Shown one piece after another: positions 1 to 8,251 of a DNA stretch of 50,546 nt; position 1 is the first letter of the stretch; each line of letters opens with the position of its first letter. The DNA lies in contig JAJZGK010000002.1 of assembly GCA_021798485.1 (NCBI GenBank), positions 1-50,546 of the forward strand, read 5' to 3'. The notes beneath the pieces were generated by a model. That model did not search any database, was not told the DNA's origin, and saw nothing but the letters and a program-made list of their open reading frames with translations. Source of the DNA: Pseudomonadota bacterium. GTDB taxonomy: Bacteria; Pseudomonadota; Alphaproteobacteria; Rhodospirillales; Magnetospirillaceae. A program made the position numbers and the translations under genes.

Positions 1-112
1 CCTCGTCGGGGACCGGGCAGGCGGCAGGCGGCGGCGGCGGCGCGGCGGCGGCCAGCAAAGGCGCCGGGGCGGCGGCCAGCAAGGCCAGAAGGGTCAGCAG
101 CGGCCGGTTCAT
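1..112 (-). CDS. Secreted protein, N-terminal fragment cut by window edge
   Basis: Only about 37 codons are visible. They begin MNRPLLTLLALLAAAPAPLL, a short basic start, a leucine/alanine-rich hydrophobic core and an Ala/Pro-rich stretch, as in a Sec signal peptide. The ATG overlaps the stop of the upstream OpgC-like gene in an ATGA arrangement at 109-112, so the two are probably translationally coupled and cotranscribed. The mature protein lies outside the window and its function cannot be judged. Confidence 0.55.
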   Translation of the reverse strand, partial: MNRPLLTLLALLAAAPAPLLAAAAPPPPPAACPVPDE

Positions 113-1257
113 GTCTTTGGCTCCCCTTGAGCGGGTTTTTGCATGGTGCGGCCATACCACATCAGCAGCAGGGCCAGGCCGAGCATCAGGGCCAGACCGG
201 CAAGGCTGTAGAGGATTTGCGCCGCCACCGGCAGATTGAAGGTCATTTGCAGCATCGAGCACAGCACCGCCAGCAGAATGCCCAGGCAGAACACGTAAAG
301 CGAGTTCTGCCCGCAGACGATGACCAGCCGCGATCCGATCCGTGTCAGCACGGTGGCATGGGGCGGCAGCAGCCGCGCCACCATCACCGCCAGGGCCAGG
401 AAATTCAGCAGGCGCAGCGGCGCCAGATTGGTTTTGCTGAGATAGGGCCACAGCAGGCCGCCCAGCATGTCGGGAATGCGCGGCCATACCGCGTGCAGTT
501 CCCAATCGAGATGGACCAGAGTGCAAAGAAGGGCGAACCCGGCCGCCAGCAGCAGCGGCAGGCGGCCGCCCGGCACCACGCGGCGGCCCTGGGCGGCGGC
601 ATGGCCACAGACGGCGCCGATAACGAACAGAAACTGCCAGGCCAGCGGATTGAAGAACCACACCTGGCCGGCGGGATAGGCGGGAAAGGCGAATTCCCCG
701 ATCTGCATGAACAGGTAAAGCAGAAACGACGGCACCAGCGCCAGCACGGCATGGCGGCGCAGGGCCAGCAGCACCAGGGGGAAGATCAGCAGCAGCAGGA
801 TGTAAAGCGGCAGAATATCCAGGAATTTCGGCTGAAACTGCAGGGTAAGGGCCTTGACGATGGCGATATGCGGCTCGGTCAGAAAATCGCCGACGCGCAG
901 ATCGTCGCGGAACAGCGGATTGTCGAGGCGCGACAGGGCATAGGACACCTCGGCCATATAGATCATGAACAGGGTGAGGTGGGCCACGTAAAGCTGCCAG
1001 ACCCGGCGGAACACCTGGGCGGTGGCCACCAGAAAGCCGTGGCGCATCATGGCGCGGCCATAGACCATGGCCGCCACGTAGCCCGAGATGAAGATGAAGA
1101 TCTCGGCGGCGTCGGAAAAGCCGATGGCGCGCACCGTGAAGTGGTTCATCACGTTGTTGGGGATATGGTCCAGAAAGATCATGAACAGGGCCAGGCCCCG
1201 GAAAAAATCCAGACGCAGATCGCGCCGGCGCGGGCTCGCGGCGGGTGCCGTCATCAT
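109..1257 (-). CDS. opgC: OpgC-family integral membrane acyltransferase-like protein
   Basis: A 382-aa polytopic membrane protein. Near the N-terminus it has LRLDFFRGLALFMIFLDHI, the hallmark start of the OpgC/acyltransferase-3-like family (Arg-Gly in the first helix, His-Ile at its end), followed by about ten hydrophobic helices. Known OpgC proteins transfer succinyl groups to osmoregulated periplasmic glucans at the inner membrane; the substrate here is unknown. No glucan synthase genes (opgG/opgH) are in view, so the symbol marks family only. The stop overlaps the next start by ATGA, pointing to a two-gene operon with a secreted partner. It is divergent from the kinase at 1441. Confidence 0.75.
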   Translation of the reverse strand: MMTAPAASPRRRDLRLDFFRGLALFMIFLDHIPNNVMNHFTVRAIGFSDAAEIFIFISGYVAAMVYGRAMMRHGFLVATAQVFRRVWQLYVAHLTLFMIYMAEVSYALSRLDNPLFRDDLRVGDFLTEPHIAIVKALTLQFQPKFLDILPLYILLLLIFPLVLLALRRHAVLALVPSFLLYLFMQIGEFAFPAYPAGQVWFFNPLAWQFLFVIGAVCGHAAAQGRRVVPGGRLPLLLAAGFALLCTLVHLDWELHAVWPRIPDMLGGLLWPYLSKTNLAPLRLLNFLALAVMVARLLPPHATVLTRIGSRLVIVCGQNSLYVFCLGILLAVLCSMLQMTFNLPVAAQILYSLAGLALMLGLALLLMWYGRTMQKPAQGEPKT

Positions 1258-1370
1258 ATCCCCTTGTTTTTCACCACACGCCCGCCGGGGCGGACGGCGG
1301 TCATCATAGCCGGGCCGGAACGCGCTGTCAGCGGCCTGCTGCGGAGAGAGATTTCATTCCTTTTGTATGA

Positions 1371-1400
1371 TTGAAACCGGCAACTCTCGATTGATATAAT
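1371..1400 (+). promoter_or_regulatory. Sigma-70-type promoter for the 1441 kinase operon
   Basis: TTGAAA at 1371-1376 and a perfect TATAAT at 1395-1400 with an 18-bp spacer lie in a locally AT-rich stretch of the divergent intergenic region. A start point near 1407 would give a leader of about 34 nt to the ATG at 1441. This is a sequence match only. Confidence 0.6.
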
Positions 1401-1440
1401 GCATATGCCGATCTATTGAAAACGATGCCGCGAGGGCGCC

Positions 1441-3537
1441 ATGCGTCGTGACACGCGCGAAATCCTGGAAAAAGAGGGGGATGGGGCGGTTTCCCCCTCC
1501 TACACCGAGGCCATGGAGCATCTGGTGGGGGTGGTGCGGGATCTGTCCCAGGCCCACGATCTGGAGGCGGTGATGGCCATCGTGCGCCGGGCGGCGCGCG
1601 ACCTGACCGGCGCCGATGGCGCCACCTTCGTGCTGCGCGACGGCGACCAGTGCTTCTATGCCGAGGAAAACGCCATCGCCCCCTTGTGGAAGGGGCGGCG
1701 CTTTCCCCTCAGCCTTTGCATCAGCGGCTGGGTGATGCTGAACCGCCAGCCGGCGGTGATCGAGGATATTTACAGTGATGACCGCATTCCCGCCGAGGCC
1801 TATCGCCCCACCTTCGTGAAAAGCCTGGCCATGGTGCCGATCCGCACCAATGATCCGGTGGGGGCCATCGGCAATTACTGGGCCGAGCGCCGCCGCCCCA
1901 GCGCCGAGCAGGTGAAAATTCTGGCCGCTCTGGCCGATACCACTGCCGTGGCTCTGGAGAATGTGCGCATTTTCGAGGAATTGCGGCAGAAAAATCAGGA
2001 TATGACGGCGCTGATGCAGGCGGCGCCCATCGGCGTGGTGTCGCTGGGGGCCGATGCCCAGCCGAACGTGTGGAACCCGGCGGCGGCGGGGCTGTTCGGC
2101 GATCCCATCACCCTCACGGATCTGGAATGCCTGTCCGGCATTGCCGGGGAATCGGCCGAGGATTACTGCCGGATGATCGAGGATCTGCGCCAAGGCCGGG
2201 TGGTGCGCGGTAAAAGCCTGACCGGGCGGCGCGGCGATGGCGGCGCCATCGATCTGCGCCTGGCCGGAGCCCCGGTCTTCAATGCCGACGGCAGCCTGCG
2301 GGCCATGCTGCTGCTGGCCGAGGATGAAACCGAGCGCAACCGTTTCGAGCGGCAGTTCCTGCATATGCAGAAGATGGAGGCCATTGGTCAGCTGACGGAT
2401 GGTATCGCCCATGATTTCAATAATTTATTGGGCGTTCTGATCGGCAATCTGGATCTGATCCGCGAACGGGCGGCGGCCGATGCCGAGGTGGTGGACCTGG
2501 TGGATGCGGCCTTGCAGGCCGGGGTGCGCGGAGCCGAGCTGAACAAGCGCCTGCTGGCCTTTTCCCGCCGTCAGGCCCTGCAGCCGGAAACGGTGGAGGT
2601 CAATACCGCCGTGAGCGACATGGTGCGGCTGCTGCGCCGGTCTCTGGGCGAGCGGGTGGAGGTGCGGCTGGTGTGCGGCGCCGGTTTGTGGCCGGTGCTG
2701 GTGGATCCGGTACAGCTGGAAACGGCGGTGATGAATCTCTGCGTCAACGCCCGCGACGCCATGCCCCAGGGCGGGGTGATCACCATCGAAACCGGCAATG
2801 CCGCCATCGATGCCCTCTACGCCGCCGCGCACGAGGAACTGGCCCCCGGCGATTACGTGGTGCTGACCCTTTCGGACAACGGCACCGGCATGCCGCCCGA
2901 GGTGCTGGAACGGGTGTTCGATCCCTTTTTCACCACCAAGCCGGTGGGGCGGGGCACCGGCCTGGGGCTGTCGATGGTCTACGGCTTCATGAAACAGTCG
3001 GGCGGCCATATCAACATCTATTCCGAGCCGGGACACGGCACCACCGTGCGCCTTTATCTGCCGCGCGCGCTGGCGCGCCAGGTGCGGAGCGCGCCCGTGC
3101 CGCCGCGTGCCGTGATGCCGGGCCGGGCCGATGGGCGGCTGGTGCTGGTGGTGGAGGATAATCCCGAGATGCGGCGGGTGGCGGCGCAGCAGTTCGCCGA
3201 TATGGGCTTTGGCGTGGCCGAGGCGGAAAACGCCGAGCGGGCGCTGGCGGCGGTGGAGGCCGGTTTGCGGCCCGATCTGCTGTTCGCCGATATCATCATG
3301 CCGGGCACTCTCGACGGCATGGATCTGGCCGATCGCCTGCGCCGCGACCGCCCCGGCCTGCCGGTGCTGCTGACCTCGGGCTTTTCGGAGCGCATGGTGC
3401 ATGACAGTCTGTGGCGCGAGGGCGGACCGGCGCCGCCGGGTGAATATCCGGTGCTGTCCAAGCCTTACCGCAAGGACGATCTGCAGCGGGCCGTGCGCCA
3501 GGTGATGGCCGAGGCCGGACAGCGGGGAGACGCATGA
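1441..3537 (+). CDS. GAF-PAS hybrid sensor histidine kinase with receiver
   Basis: A 698-aa soluble kinase with no membrane segments. A GAF domain spans about residues 25-178, a PAS-like segment 185-295, then a HisKA dimerisation helix with phospho-acceptor His324 (GIAHDFNN), an HATPase_c domain (N box NLCVNARDAM, DNGTGM, F box FDPFFTTK, G box GTGLGLSMVYGF) and a C-terminal receiver with acceptor Asp617 (FADIIMPG). The HDFNN form of the H box is typical of hybrid kinases with a fused or adjacent receiver. The stop overlaps the start of the REC-EAL gene (ATGA), so the likely output is control of c-di-GMP breakdown. The GAF ligand is unknown. Confidence 0.88.
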   Translation: MRRDTREILEKEGDGAVSPSYTEAMEHLVGVVRDLSQAHDLEAVMAIVRRAARDLTGADGATFVLRDGDQCFYAEENAIAPLWKGRRFPLSLCISGWVMLNRQPAVIEDIYSDDRIPAEAYRPTFVKSLAMVPIRTNDPVGAIGNYWAERRRPSAEQVKILAALADTTAVALENVRIFEELRQKNQDMTALMQAAPIGVVSLGADAQPNVWNPAAAGLFGDPITLTDLECLSGIAGESAEDYCRMIEDLRQGRVVRGKSLTGRRGDGGAIDLRLAGAPVFNADGSLRAMLLLAEDETERNRFERQFLHMQKMEAIGQLTDGIAHDFNNLLGVLIGNLDLIRERAAADAEVVDLVDAALQAGVRGAELNKRLLAFSRRQALQPETVEVNTAVSDMVRLLRRSLGERVEVRLVCGAGLWPVLVDPVQLETAVMNLCVNARDAMPQGGVITIETGNAAIDALYAAAHEELAPGDYVVLTLSDNGTGMPPEVLERVFDPFFTTKPVGRGTGLGLSMVYGFMKQSGGHINIYSEPGHGTTVRLYLPRALARQVRSAPVPPRAVMPGRADGRLVLVVEDNPEMRRVAAQQFADMGFGVAEAENAERALAAVEAGLRPDLLFADIIMPGTLDGMDLADRLRRDRPGLPVLLTSGFSERMVHDSLWREGGPAPPGEYPVLSKPYRKDDLQRAVRQVMAEAGQRGDA

Positions 3538-4670
3538 CAAGCCTGATCGTGCTGGATGATGAGTTCGCCTTCGCCGATTTCGTGGCCAAGGTGGCGAGCA
3601 GCGCCGGATTCGACGCCACGGTGGCGGAAACGGCGATGGATTTCCGCCGCCTGACCGAGCGGACGTGGCCGCGCGTGCTGGTGCTGGATCTTTACATGCC
3701 CGATACCGACGGCATCGAACTGCTGCGCGAGCTGAGGGAGCGCCAGTGCGATTCCCGCATCATTCTGCTCAGCGGCACCGATGGCCGGGTGCTGGATGCC
3801 GCCTACCGCCTGGGCGGCGAACTGGGGCTTTCCATGGCCGAAAAGCTGACCAAGCCGGTGCGGGCCCCGGATCTGCGGCGCCTTCTGGAAAGCCTGCGCG
3901 GCGACCGCCCCCAGCCCACCGCCGAAAGCCTGGCGGCGGCCATCGCCGCGGATCGGCTGTTCCTGCTCTATCAGCCCAAGGTGGAGCTGAAAAGCGGCCG
4001 CATTCTGGGGGTGGAGGCGCTGGTGCGCTGGCGCGACGACGACGGCACGGTGATCCCGCCCGACAGTTTCATTCCGCTGGCGGAAAGCGCCGGACTGATC
4101 GACACCTTGACCGATTGGGTGGTGCGGGCCGCCCTTTGCCAGGCCGGGCGCTGGCAGGGGCGGGGGCTTGATCTGCACATGGCCGTCAATCTGTCGGCGG
4201 GCAATCTCCACGACCGCCATCTGCCCGACCGTGTGGCCCGGTATTGCGCCGAAAACGGCGTTTCTCCGGAAAGCGTTACCCTGGAATTGACGGAAACCGC
4301 CTCGAGCAAGGACAGCGCCACCATGCTGGAGGTGCTGGGCCGCTTCCGCCTCAAGGGCTTCCGTCTGTCCATCGACGATTTCGGCACCGGCTATTCCTCG
4401 GTGGCGCAACTGCTGCGCCTGCCGTTCTCGGAACTGAAGATCGATAAATCCTTCGTTTCGGAGATCGGCCGCAGCCGCGAGGCCGATATCGTGGCCAAAA
4501 CCCTGATCGACATGGCCCGCAATCTGGGCCTGGTCACCGTGGCCGAAGGGGTGGAAAGCGACCGCAGCCTGACCGCCCTGCGGGCCTGGGAATGCGCCAT
4601 GGCCCAGGGCTATCTGTTTTCGCGCCCGGCCGAGGCCGAGGCGGTGGAGCGGATGCTGCCGCCGCAATAA
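3534..4670 (+). CDS. Response regulator with EAL c-di-GMP phosphodiesterase domain
   Basis: A 378-aa protein: receiver at residues 1-120 (acceptor Asp52, VLVLDLYMPDTDG) and EAL domain at about 130-378. Motifs needed for hydrolysis of c-di-GMP to pGpG are visible: E161 in VEALVRW, NLSAGNL, ELTETAS, IDDFGTGYSS, LKIDKSF and AEGVES. An active phosphodiesterase is therefore predicted. It is translationally coupled to the upstream hybrid kinase, which probably phosphorylates it. No GGDEF domain is present. Confidence 0.88.
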   Translation: MTSLIVLDDEFAFADFVAKVASSAGFDATVAETAMDFRRLTERTWPRVLVLDLYMPDTDGIELLRELRERQCDSRIILLSGTDGRVLDAAYRLGGELGLSMAEKLTKPVRAPDLRRLLESLRGDRPQPTAESLAAAIAADRLFLLYQPKVELKSGRILGVEALVRWRDDDGTVIPPDSFIPLAESAGLIDTLTDWVVRAALCQAGRWQGRGLDLHMAVNLSAGNLHDRHLPDRVARYCAENGVSPESVTLELTETASSKDSATMLEVLGRFRLKGFRLSIDDFGTGYSSVAQLLRLPFSELKIDKSFVSEIGRSREADIVAKTLIDMARNLGLVTVAEGVESDRSLTALRAWECAMAQGYLFSRPAEAEAVERMLPPQ

Positions 4671-4687
4671 TACCGCCCGGCAAAGGC

Positions 4688-4706
4688 CTCGCGTTGCGAG
4701 TCTGTT
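4688..4706 (+). terminator. Weak terminator-like hairpin after the REC-EAL gene
   Basis: CTCGC-GTT-GCGAG (4688-4700) is followed by TCTGTTTA. The stem is only 5 bp and the T tract is poor. Confidence 0.22.
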
Positions 4707-4812
4707 TAAAAAGCCGCCCGTAATAAGCCTTCGCGTGCCCGATTGCGCCTTGCCGTCATCTCCTCCACAATCGGGGCCGAAACAATGCGCCCCAAATAAC
4801 GAGGACGATGAA

Positions 4813-5118
4813 ATGAGCAAGGAAACGGCTGGCCGGTCGCCGCTAGATCAGTTGAACACGCTGCGCCACAGCATTGATAATATTGATGCCGCCGTGATTC
4901 ACATGCTGGCCGAACGCTTCCGCTGCACCAAGGCCGTGGGCGTTTTGAAGGCTGAGCACGGCCTGCCCCCCGCCGACCCGGCGCGCGAGGAACAGCAGAT
5001 CGTCCGCCTGCGCGCCCTGGCCCACGATGCCGATCTCGACCCCGATTTCGCCGAAAAATTCCTGGGCTTCGTCATCCGCGAGGTGATCCGCCACCACGAG
5101 GCGGCACAGCGGCGGTAG
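4813..5118 (+). CDS. AroQ-class chorismate mutase
   Basis: A 101-aa, all-helical, AroQ-type chorismate mutase (chorismate to prephenate, in Phe/Tyr synthesis). Helix 1 carries LRHSIDNIDAAVIHMLAER with the expected Asp and terminal Arg; helix 2 has an Arg and Lys set (RFRCTKAVGVLKAEHG), followed by ARE..QI..L and the C-terminal helix FLGFVIREVIRHHE. An in-frame ATG exists at 4735, but the ATG at 4813, preceded by GAGGACG, gives the normal family length and start, so it was chosen. The gene is freestanding and borders the accessory region. Confidence 0.85.
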   Translation: MSKETAGRSPLDQLNTLRHSIDNIDAAVIHMLAERFRCTKAVGVLKAEHGLPPADPAREEQQIVRLRALAHDADLDPDFAEKFLGFVIREVIRHHEAAQRR

Positions 5119-5294
5119 AGTCCACCCCTCTTCAATATGAGAGGGAACTTGACGCCAGCTCTTAAAGCCCGCGCAGCGCTCTTTGCCGGTGGCAATGGTG
5201 CTGCGGCTTATGGCTGGAAAACCGCCATGACACGTGGGGGCGCGTCCCCAGCCGCCTGGCGGTTCCGCTGGGACTTGAGCAATCCACCATCCTT

Positions 5295-5346
5295 CCCGCG
5301 CGCGTAGGAAAGCGAACAGCCCCGCGCGCGTAGGAAAGCGAACAGC
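5295..5346 (+). repeat. Perfect 26-bp tandem duplication
   Basis: Two identical 26-bp units, 5295-5320 and 5321-5346, each contain CGCGCGTAGGAAAGCGAACA. The second copy ends one base before the ATG of the beta-lactamase pseudogene and supplies its only purine-rich RBS-like AGGAAA. The preceding stretch, 5119-5294, holds only a 50-odd-codon open frame from 5136 that I do not recognise. Confidence 0.8.
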
Positions 5347-5347
5347 A

Positions 5348-5711
5348 ATGTCAATCCCAATCACGCGACGTCTGGCGTTACTGTCGCCACTGCTCCTGTT
5401 GCCGGTGTTCCGCGCGCGGGCCGGCAGCGGCATGCAAGCACGCTTACGGGCCCTGGAGTCGCGGAGCGGTGGGCGGCTTGGGGTCGCCGTGCTTGATACC
5501 GCGACGGGCCGGCTGGCGGGCAACCGGATCGACGAGCGCTCAAACCCGGCACCTGGGAGGGCATCGCGACGAACGACATCGGGGTGATCTGGCCGCCAGG
5601 GCGGGCTCCGATCGTGGTGGCAGCCTATCTCGGCGAAGGGCGGGGGCCGGTCGAGCGCCAGGAAAGAGCATCTTGGCCGAGGTTGCGCGGATCGTCGCGG
5701 CTGAAGCGTAA
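5348..5711 (+). pseudogene. Class A beta-lactamase remnant with internal deletion and frameshifts
   Basis: The first frame encodes a signal peptide (RRLALLSPLLLLPVFRARA) and a class A beta-lactamase N-terminus (RLGVAVLDTATGRLAG, then a DER motif). This normally leads into the Ser70-x-x-Lys active site. Here the sequence jumps directly, in another frame, to a C-terminal segment at about 5540-5640 reading LKPGTWEGIATNDIGVIWPP and then PIVVAAYLGEG, the region from the KTG box onward (KTG is now KPG). After a second shift the end reads ILAEVARIVAAEA and stop. Ser70, SDN and the Glu166 loop are absent, so no activity is possible. What remains is about 120 codons of a gene that is normally near 290. 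Confidence 0.8.
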
Positions 5712-5848
5712 AGCCTCTGCAGGGTATCCTCGACCGTTATCGTGGCCATAACCGCAAATGCCCGGGCCAAGCCCCGACTCTCCCGAGGTAAAGACGGCCT
5801 GCGCGCAGCCTTGATGAAAAAACTGGCTAAAATCGGTCAGGGATGATA

Positions 5849-5862
5849 GGTTACATGTAACC
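5849..5862. promoter_or_regulatory. Perfect 14-bp palindrome upstream of mazEF-like pair (operator)
   Basis: GGTTACATGTAACC is a perfect palindrome ending 15 bp before the antitoxin start. Toxin-antitoxin pairs of this kind are normally autorepressed through such sites. Binding itself is inference. Confidence 0.55.
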
Positions 5863-5877
5863 ATTATGGAGGTGAGC

Positions 5878-6102
5878 ATGCCTTCAGCAACCAGCCCCAA
5901 GCCCACCCGGATGAAGGTTCGGGAACATCGTGACCGCCTGCGGGCGCAGGGTCTGCGGCCCATTCAGATTTGGGTGCCGGACGTGCGCGCGCCGTCCTTC
6001 CGGGCGGAGGCGCACCGGCAATCGCTGGCCGTGGCGGCAAGCGCCCAGGCCGATGAGGATCAGGCCTTCATCGACGCGGTCTCCGACTGGGCCGATGAAT
6101 GA
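5878..6102 (+). CDS. MazE-like antitoxin (DUF3018 family)
   Basis: A 74-aa protein. The motif RLRAQGLRPIQIWVPD followed by an acidic helical C-terminus ending AFIDAVSDWADE is typical of the DUF3018 'antitoxin MazE-like' family found ahead of MazF toxins. The N-terminal part should bind DNA and the acidic tail should wrap the toxin. An ATG at 5866 is in frame, but GGAGG at 5868-5872 sits 5 bp before the ATG at 5878, which decides the start. The stop overlaps the toxin ATG (ATGA at 6099-6102). Confidence 0.85.
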   Translation: MPSATSPKPTRMKVREHRDRLRAQGLRPIQIWVPDVRAPSFRAEAHRQSLAVAASAQADEDQAFIDAVSDWADE

Positions 6103-6452
6103 GGCGCGGCGATATCTGGACCGTTGCCGGCGGCAAGGATTACGCTGGCAAGCCGCGTCCGGTCGTCATCGTTCAGGATGACAGCTTCGACGCCACGGAT
6201 TCGATCACGATTTGCGCCTTCACCACCGACGAAACCGACGCCCCGCTGTTCCGCCTGCCGGTGGCGCCGAACCAGCGCAACGGGCTGCTTTCTCCGTCCC
6301 GGCTGATGGTGGACAAGATCACCACCGTTCCGAAATCCAAGGTTGGCGCCCATGTCGGCCGGCTGGACGACGAGGATATCCTGCGTCTCAATCAGGCGCT
6401 GCTGGTCTTCCTCGGGTTGACCGTTCCCCCCAGAACCGCGCGCAAGGCATAA
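6099..6452 (+). CDS. MazF/PemK-family mRNA interferase toxin
   Basis: A 117-aa protein with the PemK/MazF fold signature: MRRGDIWTVAG at the N-terminus, KPRPVVIVQDD, the beta-strand TICAFTTDE, SPSRLMVDKITTVPKSKVG and a closing helix LNQALLVFLGL. Family members are ribosome-independent endoribonucleases that cleave mRNA at short motifs. It lies directly behind its antitoxin with a 4-bp overlap. The sequence appears intact, so the pair may be functional. The cleavage specificity cannot be read from sequence. Confidence 0.88.
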   Translation: MRRGDIWTVAGGKDYAGKPRPVVIVQDDSFDATDSITICAFTTDETDAPLFRLPVAPNQRNGLLSPSRLMVDKITTVPKSKVGAHVGRLDDEDILRLNQALLVFLGLTVPPRTARKA

Positions 6453-6712
6453 GCCGCAGCCATGCCAACGCTTCAAATCCTGCGCTTCGCATCGTAGAAT
6501 GCGGCTCTTGGCATGCTGAAGTGGCGGGCCATGGCCTATGGAAGGGGCCGAGCCGGTAGGCGGAGACCATCTTTTGGACGAAATCGGTGCGAATCCAGAC
6601 CCACGCCAGCCTCCCTACCGGTGAGTATAATATGTAAGGAGAAGAGATTGTGATTTTCTGAGTAAATCCCTATCTTATAGGTCTGACATTGAGCAATGGG
6701 AGTGCTGATTGA
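6453..6712 (+). other. Leader region of the accessory two-gene operon
   Basis: No gene is seen. The stretch contains an 8-bp inverted repeat, CCGGTAGG at 6553-6560 and CCTACCGG at 6614-6621. From about 6620 it turns sharply AT-rich (GTGAGTATAATATGTAAGGA), marking the left edge of the compositionally distinct module. Confidence 0.4.
6648..6676 (+). promoter_or_regulatory. Candidate promoter of the 6713-10602 operon
   Basis: TTGTGA (6648-6653) and TATCTT (6671-6676) are separated by 17 bp. They would start transcription near 6683, about 30 nt before the GTG at 6713. Confidence 0.4.
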
Positions 6713-8251
6713 GTGGACTTGGGGCAGGGATTTCCAGAATGGACAGAGCTGGGTCAGGACAGTGGCCTTGATCCTCTTGGTATGCAGCGGCCAATCGAAG
6801 TCATCTATCAGTCTATTGTGCCGGGGATCAGTACGATCACACTACGCTATCGCTATTATTCGTTTTTTCCCTTCATAATAAGACATTACGAAGAAAAGAT
6901 CAGACATTCCGATCCCTATGAGTTTAGGAAGTTTCAGCGCCGATGTGAGGCGCTGTTCGCCCTCATCTGCACATATGGCGAAAGCGAATTGGGCATTGCG
7001 GGGTCTGATTGGGCTAACCGAATGTTGAACGATGCGCACGCCGCGGCCGGTGAAGCGGCGATCGTCGATTTAAGCGTCAGCGCCGATCCCGATGCCGATG
7101 AGAGCCAGCGCTACCTGCGGAACAAGGGCGGCGCATTTGGCGCAATCTACGCGACGCAGATGTCGGAAATGGGCCTGATCTATTTTCCCCGTGCCGGTGA
7201 TCCCAACCCCAATCCCGTATGCTCCGATTTGGCCTTGAAGTTGGCCGATGCGTTTTCGCAGGGGTTGGGAGCAACGGCAGACGAGTTTTTTGAATTGGTG
7301 GCGGCGGGAAAAATCGCCTTGTCATCACTGCAATCGTTCGAGGCAATGAAACCCAGTCGGCTCCGGCTCGGCAGCGACGAGCATATCCTACTAACGGATA
7401 TCCTGTTTGGCAAATTTGAAGCACGCAGCGAAACAGATCTGATGCGTCGTCGCACACTTCAAATGCTTCTCGATGTAAGCGCAACGTCGCACTCTATCCC
7501 GCACGCAGATCAGGTGAAATGGCATTGGTTTGAGAACGTGCCGAATTTGCAGGGCGGTAGCCACCACGAGGTCCCGCATCTCTGGTTTCTGTATCAAGCC
7601 TGCGATCTTATGCGCCTTGCCTATGAGGCGATCCTGTCAGCCGCGCTGACATTGTTGGAAACCGCGCCACGACGCCGGATGACTCTAGCCGACCTCACAG
7701 ATGAGTTGATCGGTTTCGCTGAACTTGCGGGCGATCAAACATGGGAGGATTTTTCGCTTGGCCTTGCCGACGAAGCGGCGGCGGCACGTGAACATGCTCA
7801 GGCCATGTTGTCCGCGATGGAGGAAGGCGAAACGGCAGAACAGGTGCGCCTCGCCGTAACGCTAATCGCGATCCTCTATGACAGATCATCGGCGGCCAAG
7901 AGCTTAATTGAGGAGGCGCTAAGCGGCGCGGACTATTTTCAGTCGTTACGGACGGAAGTGCAATTCCTCGATCGCGCTCGCACAGGTTGGGCAAGCCGCG
8001 TGATCGCCGATTTGATCCGTGAGCGGGTTCTAAAGCGCCATATGTGGGTCGCGTCCCGCAAATTCCGAAATCAGAAGGCATACACCTTCCATATGGAGCC
8101 GGAAGAAGGGCAACTGCGTTACCGTAGCCACTTTCGGGTTTCGCCGAGCAGTCCGCGGCTAGATCAGGCGCTCCGGTTTTTGCGCGACATCAACCTCATT
8201 GATGAGAACGGGATCACGGAGCGCGGCCGCGCAGAGATGGCAACCGCATGA
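6713..8251 (+). CDS. Uncharacterised 512-aa protein of a PLD-associated two-gene module
   Basis: I do not recognise a catalytic domain. The N-terminus has GLDPLGMQRPIEVIYQSIVP, then ISTITLRYRYYSFFPFI. This layout, a short address segment followed by 'T..(I/L)R.RYY.F.P(W/F)', resembles DUF6361-type proteins of defence islands, a weak visual match only. The middle is helical and the C-terminus (about residues 425-512) looks like a winged-helix end: a conserved RTGWASRVIADLIRERVLKR, then SPRLDQALRFLRDINLIDE. No membrane segment or signal peptide is seen. GTG at 6713 is the assumed start; ATG at 6782 (MQRPIEV) is possible. The stop overlaps the next ATG (8248-8251), so the pair is coupled. Base and codon use is clearly less GC-rich than in the core genes. 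Confidence 0.65.
   Translation: MDLGQGFPEWTELGQDSGLDPLGMQRPIEVIYQSIVPGISTITLRYRYYSFFPFIIRHYEEKIRHSDPYEFRKFQRRCEALFALICTYGESELGIAGSDWANRMLNDAHAAAGEAAIVDLSVSADPDADESQRYLRNKGGAFGAIYATQMSEMGLIYFPRAGDPNPNPVCSDLALKLADAFSQGLGATADEFFELVAAGKIALSSLQSFEAMKPSRLRLGSDEHILLTDILFGKFEARSETDLMRRRTLQMLLDVSATSHSIPHADQVKWHWFENVPNLQGGSHHEVPHLWFLYQACDLMRLAYEAILSAALTLLETAPRRRMTLADLTDELIGFAELAGDQTWEDFSLGLADEAAAAREHAQAMLSAMEEGETAEQVRLAVTLIAILYDRSSAAKSLIEEALSGADYFQSLRTEVQFLDRARTGWASRVIADLIRERVLKRHMWVASRKFRNQKAYTFHMEPEEGQLRYRSHFRVSPSSPRLDQALRFLRDINLIDENGITERGRAEMATA

Noticed and set aside
5119-5294. An insertion sequence remnant between chorismate mutase and the tandem repeat
   Set aside because: No transposase motif or terminal inverted repeats were recognised; the short open frame from 5136 has no known similarity.
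5348-5587. A functional 79-aa secreted protein at the beta-lactamase start
   Set aside because: The peptide is only the N-terminal part of a class A beta-lactamase followed by out-of-frame junk, and the rest of the gene can be recognised in other frames.
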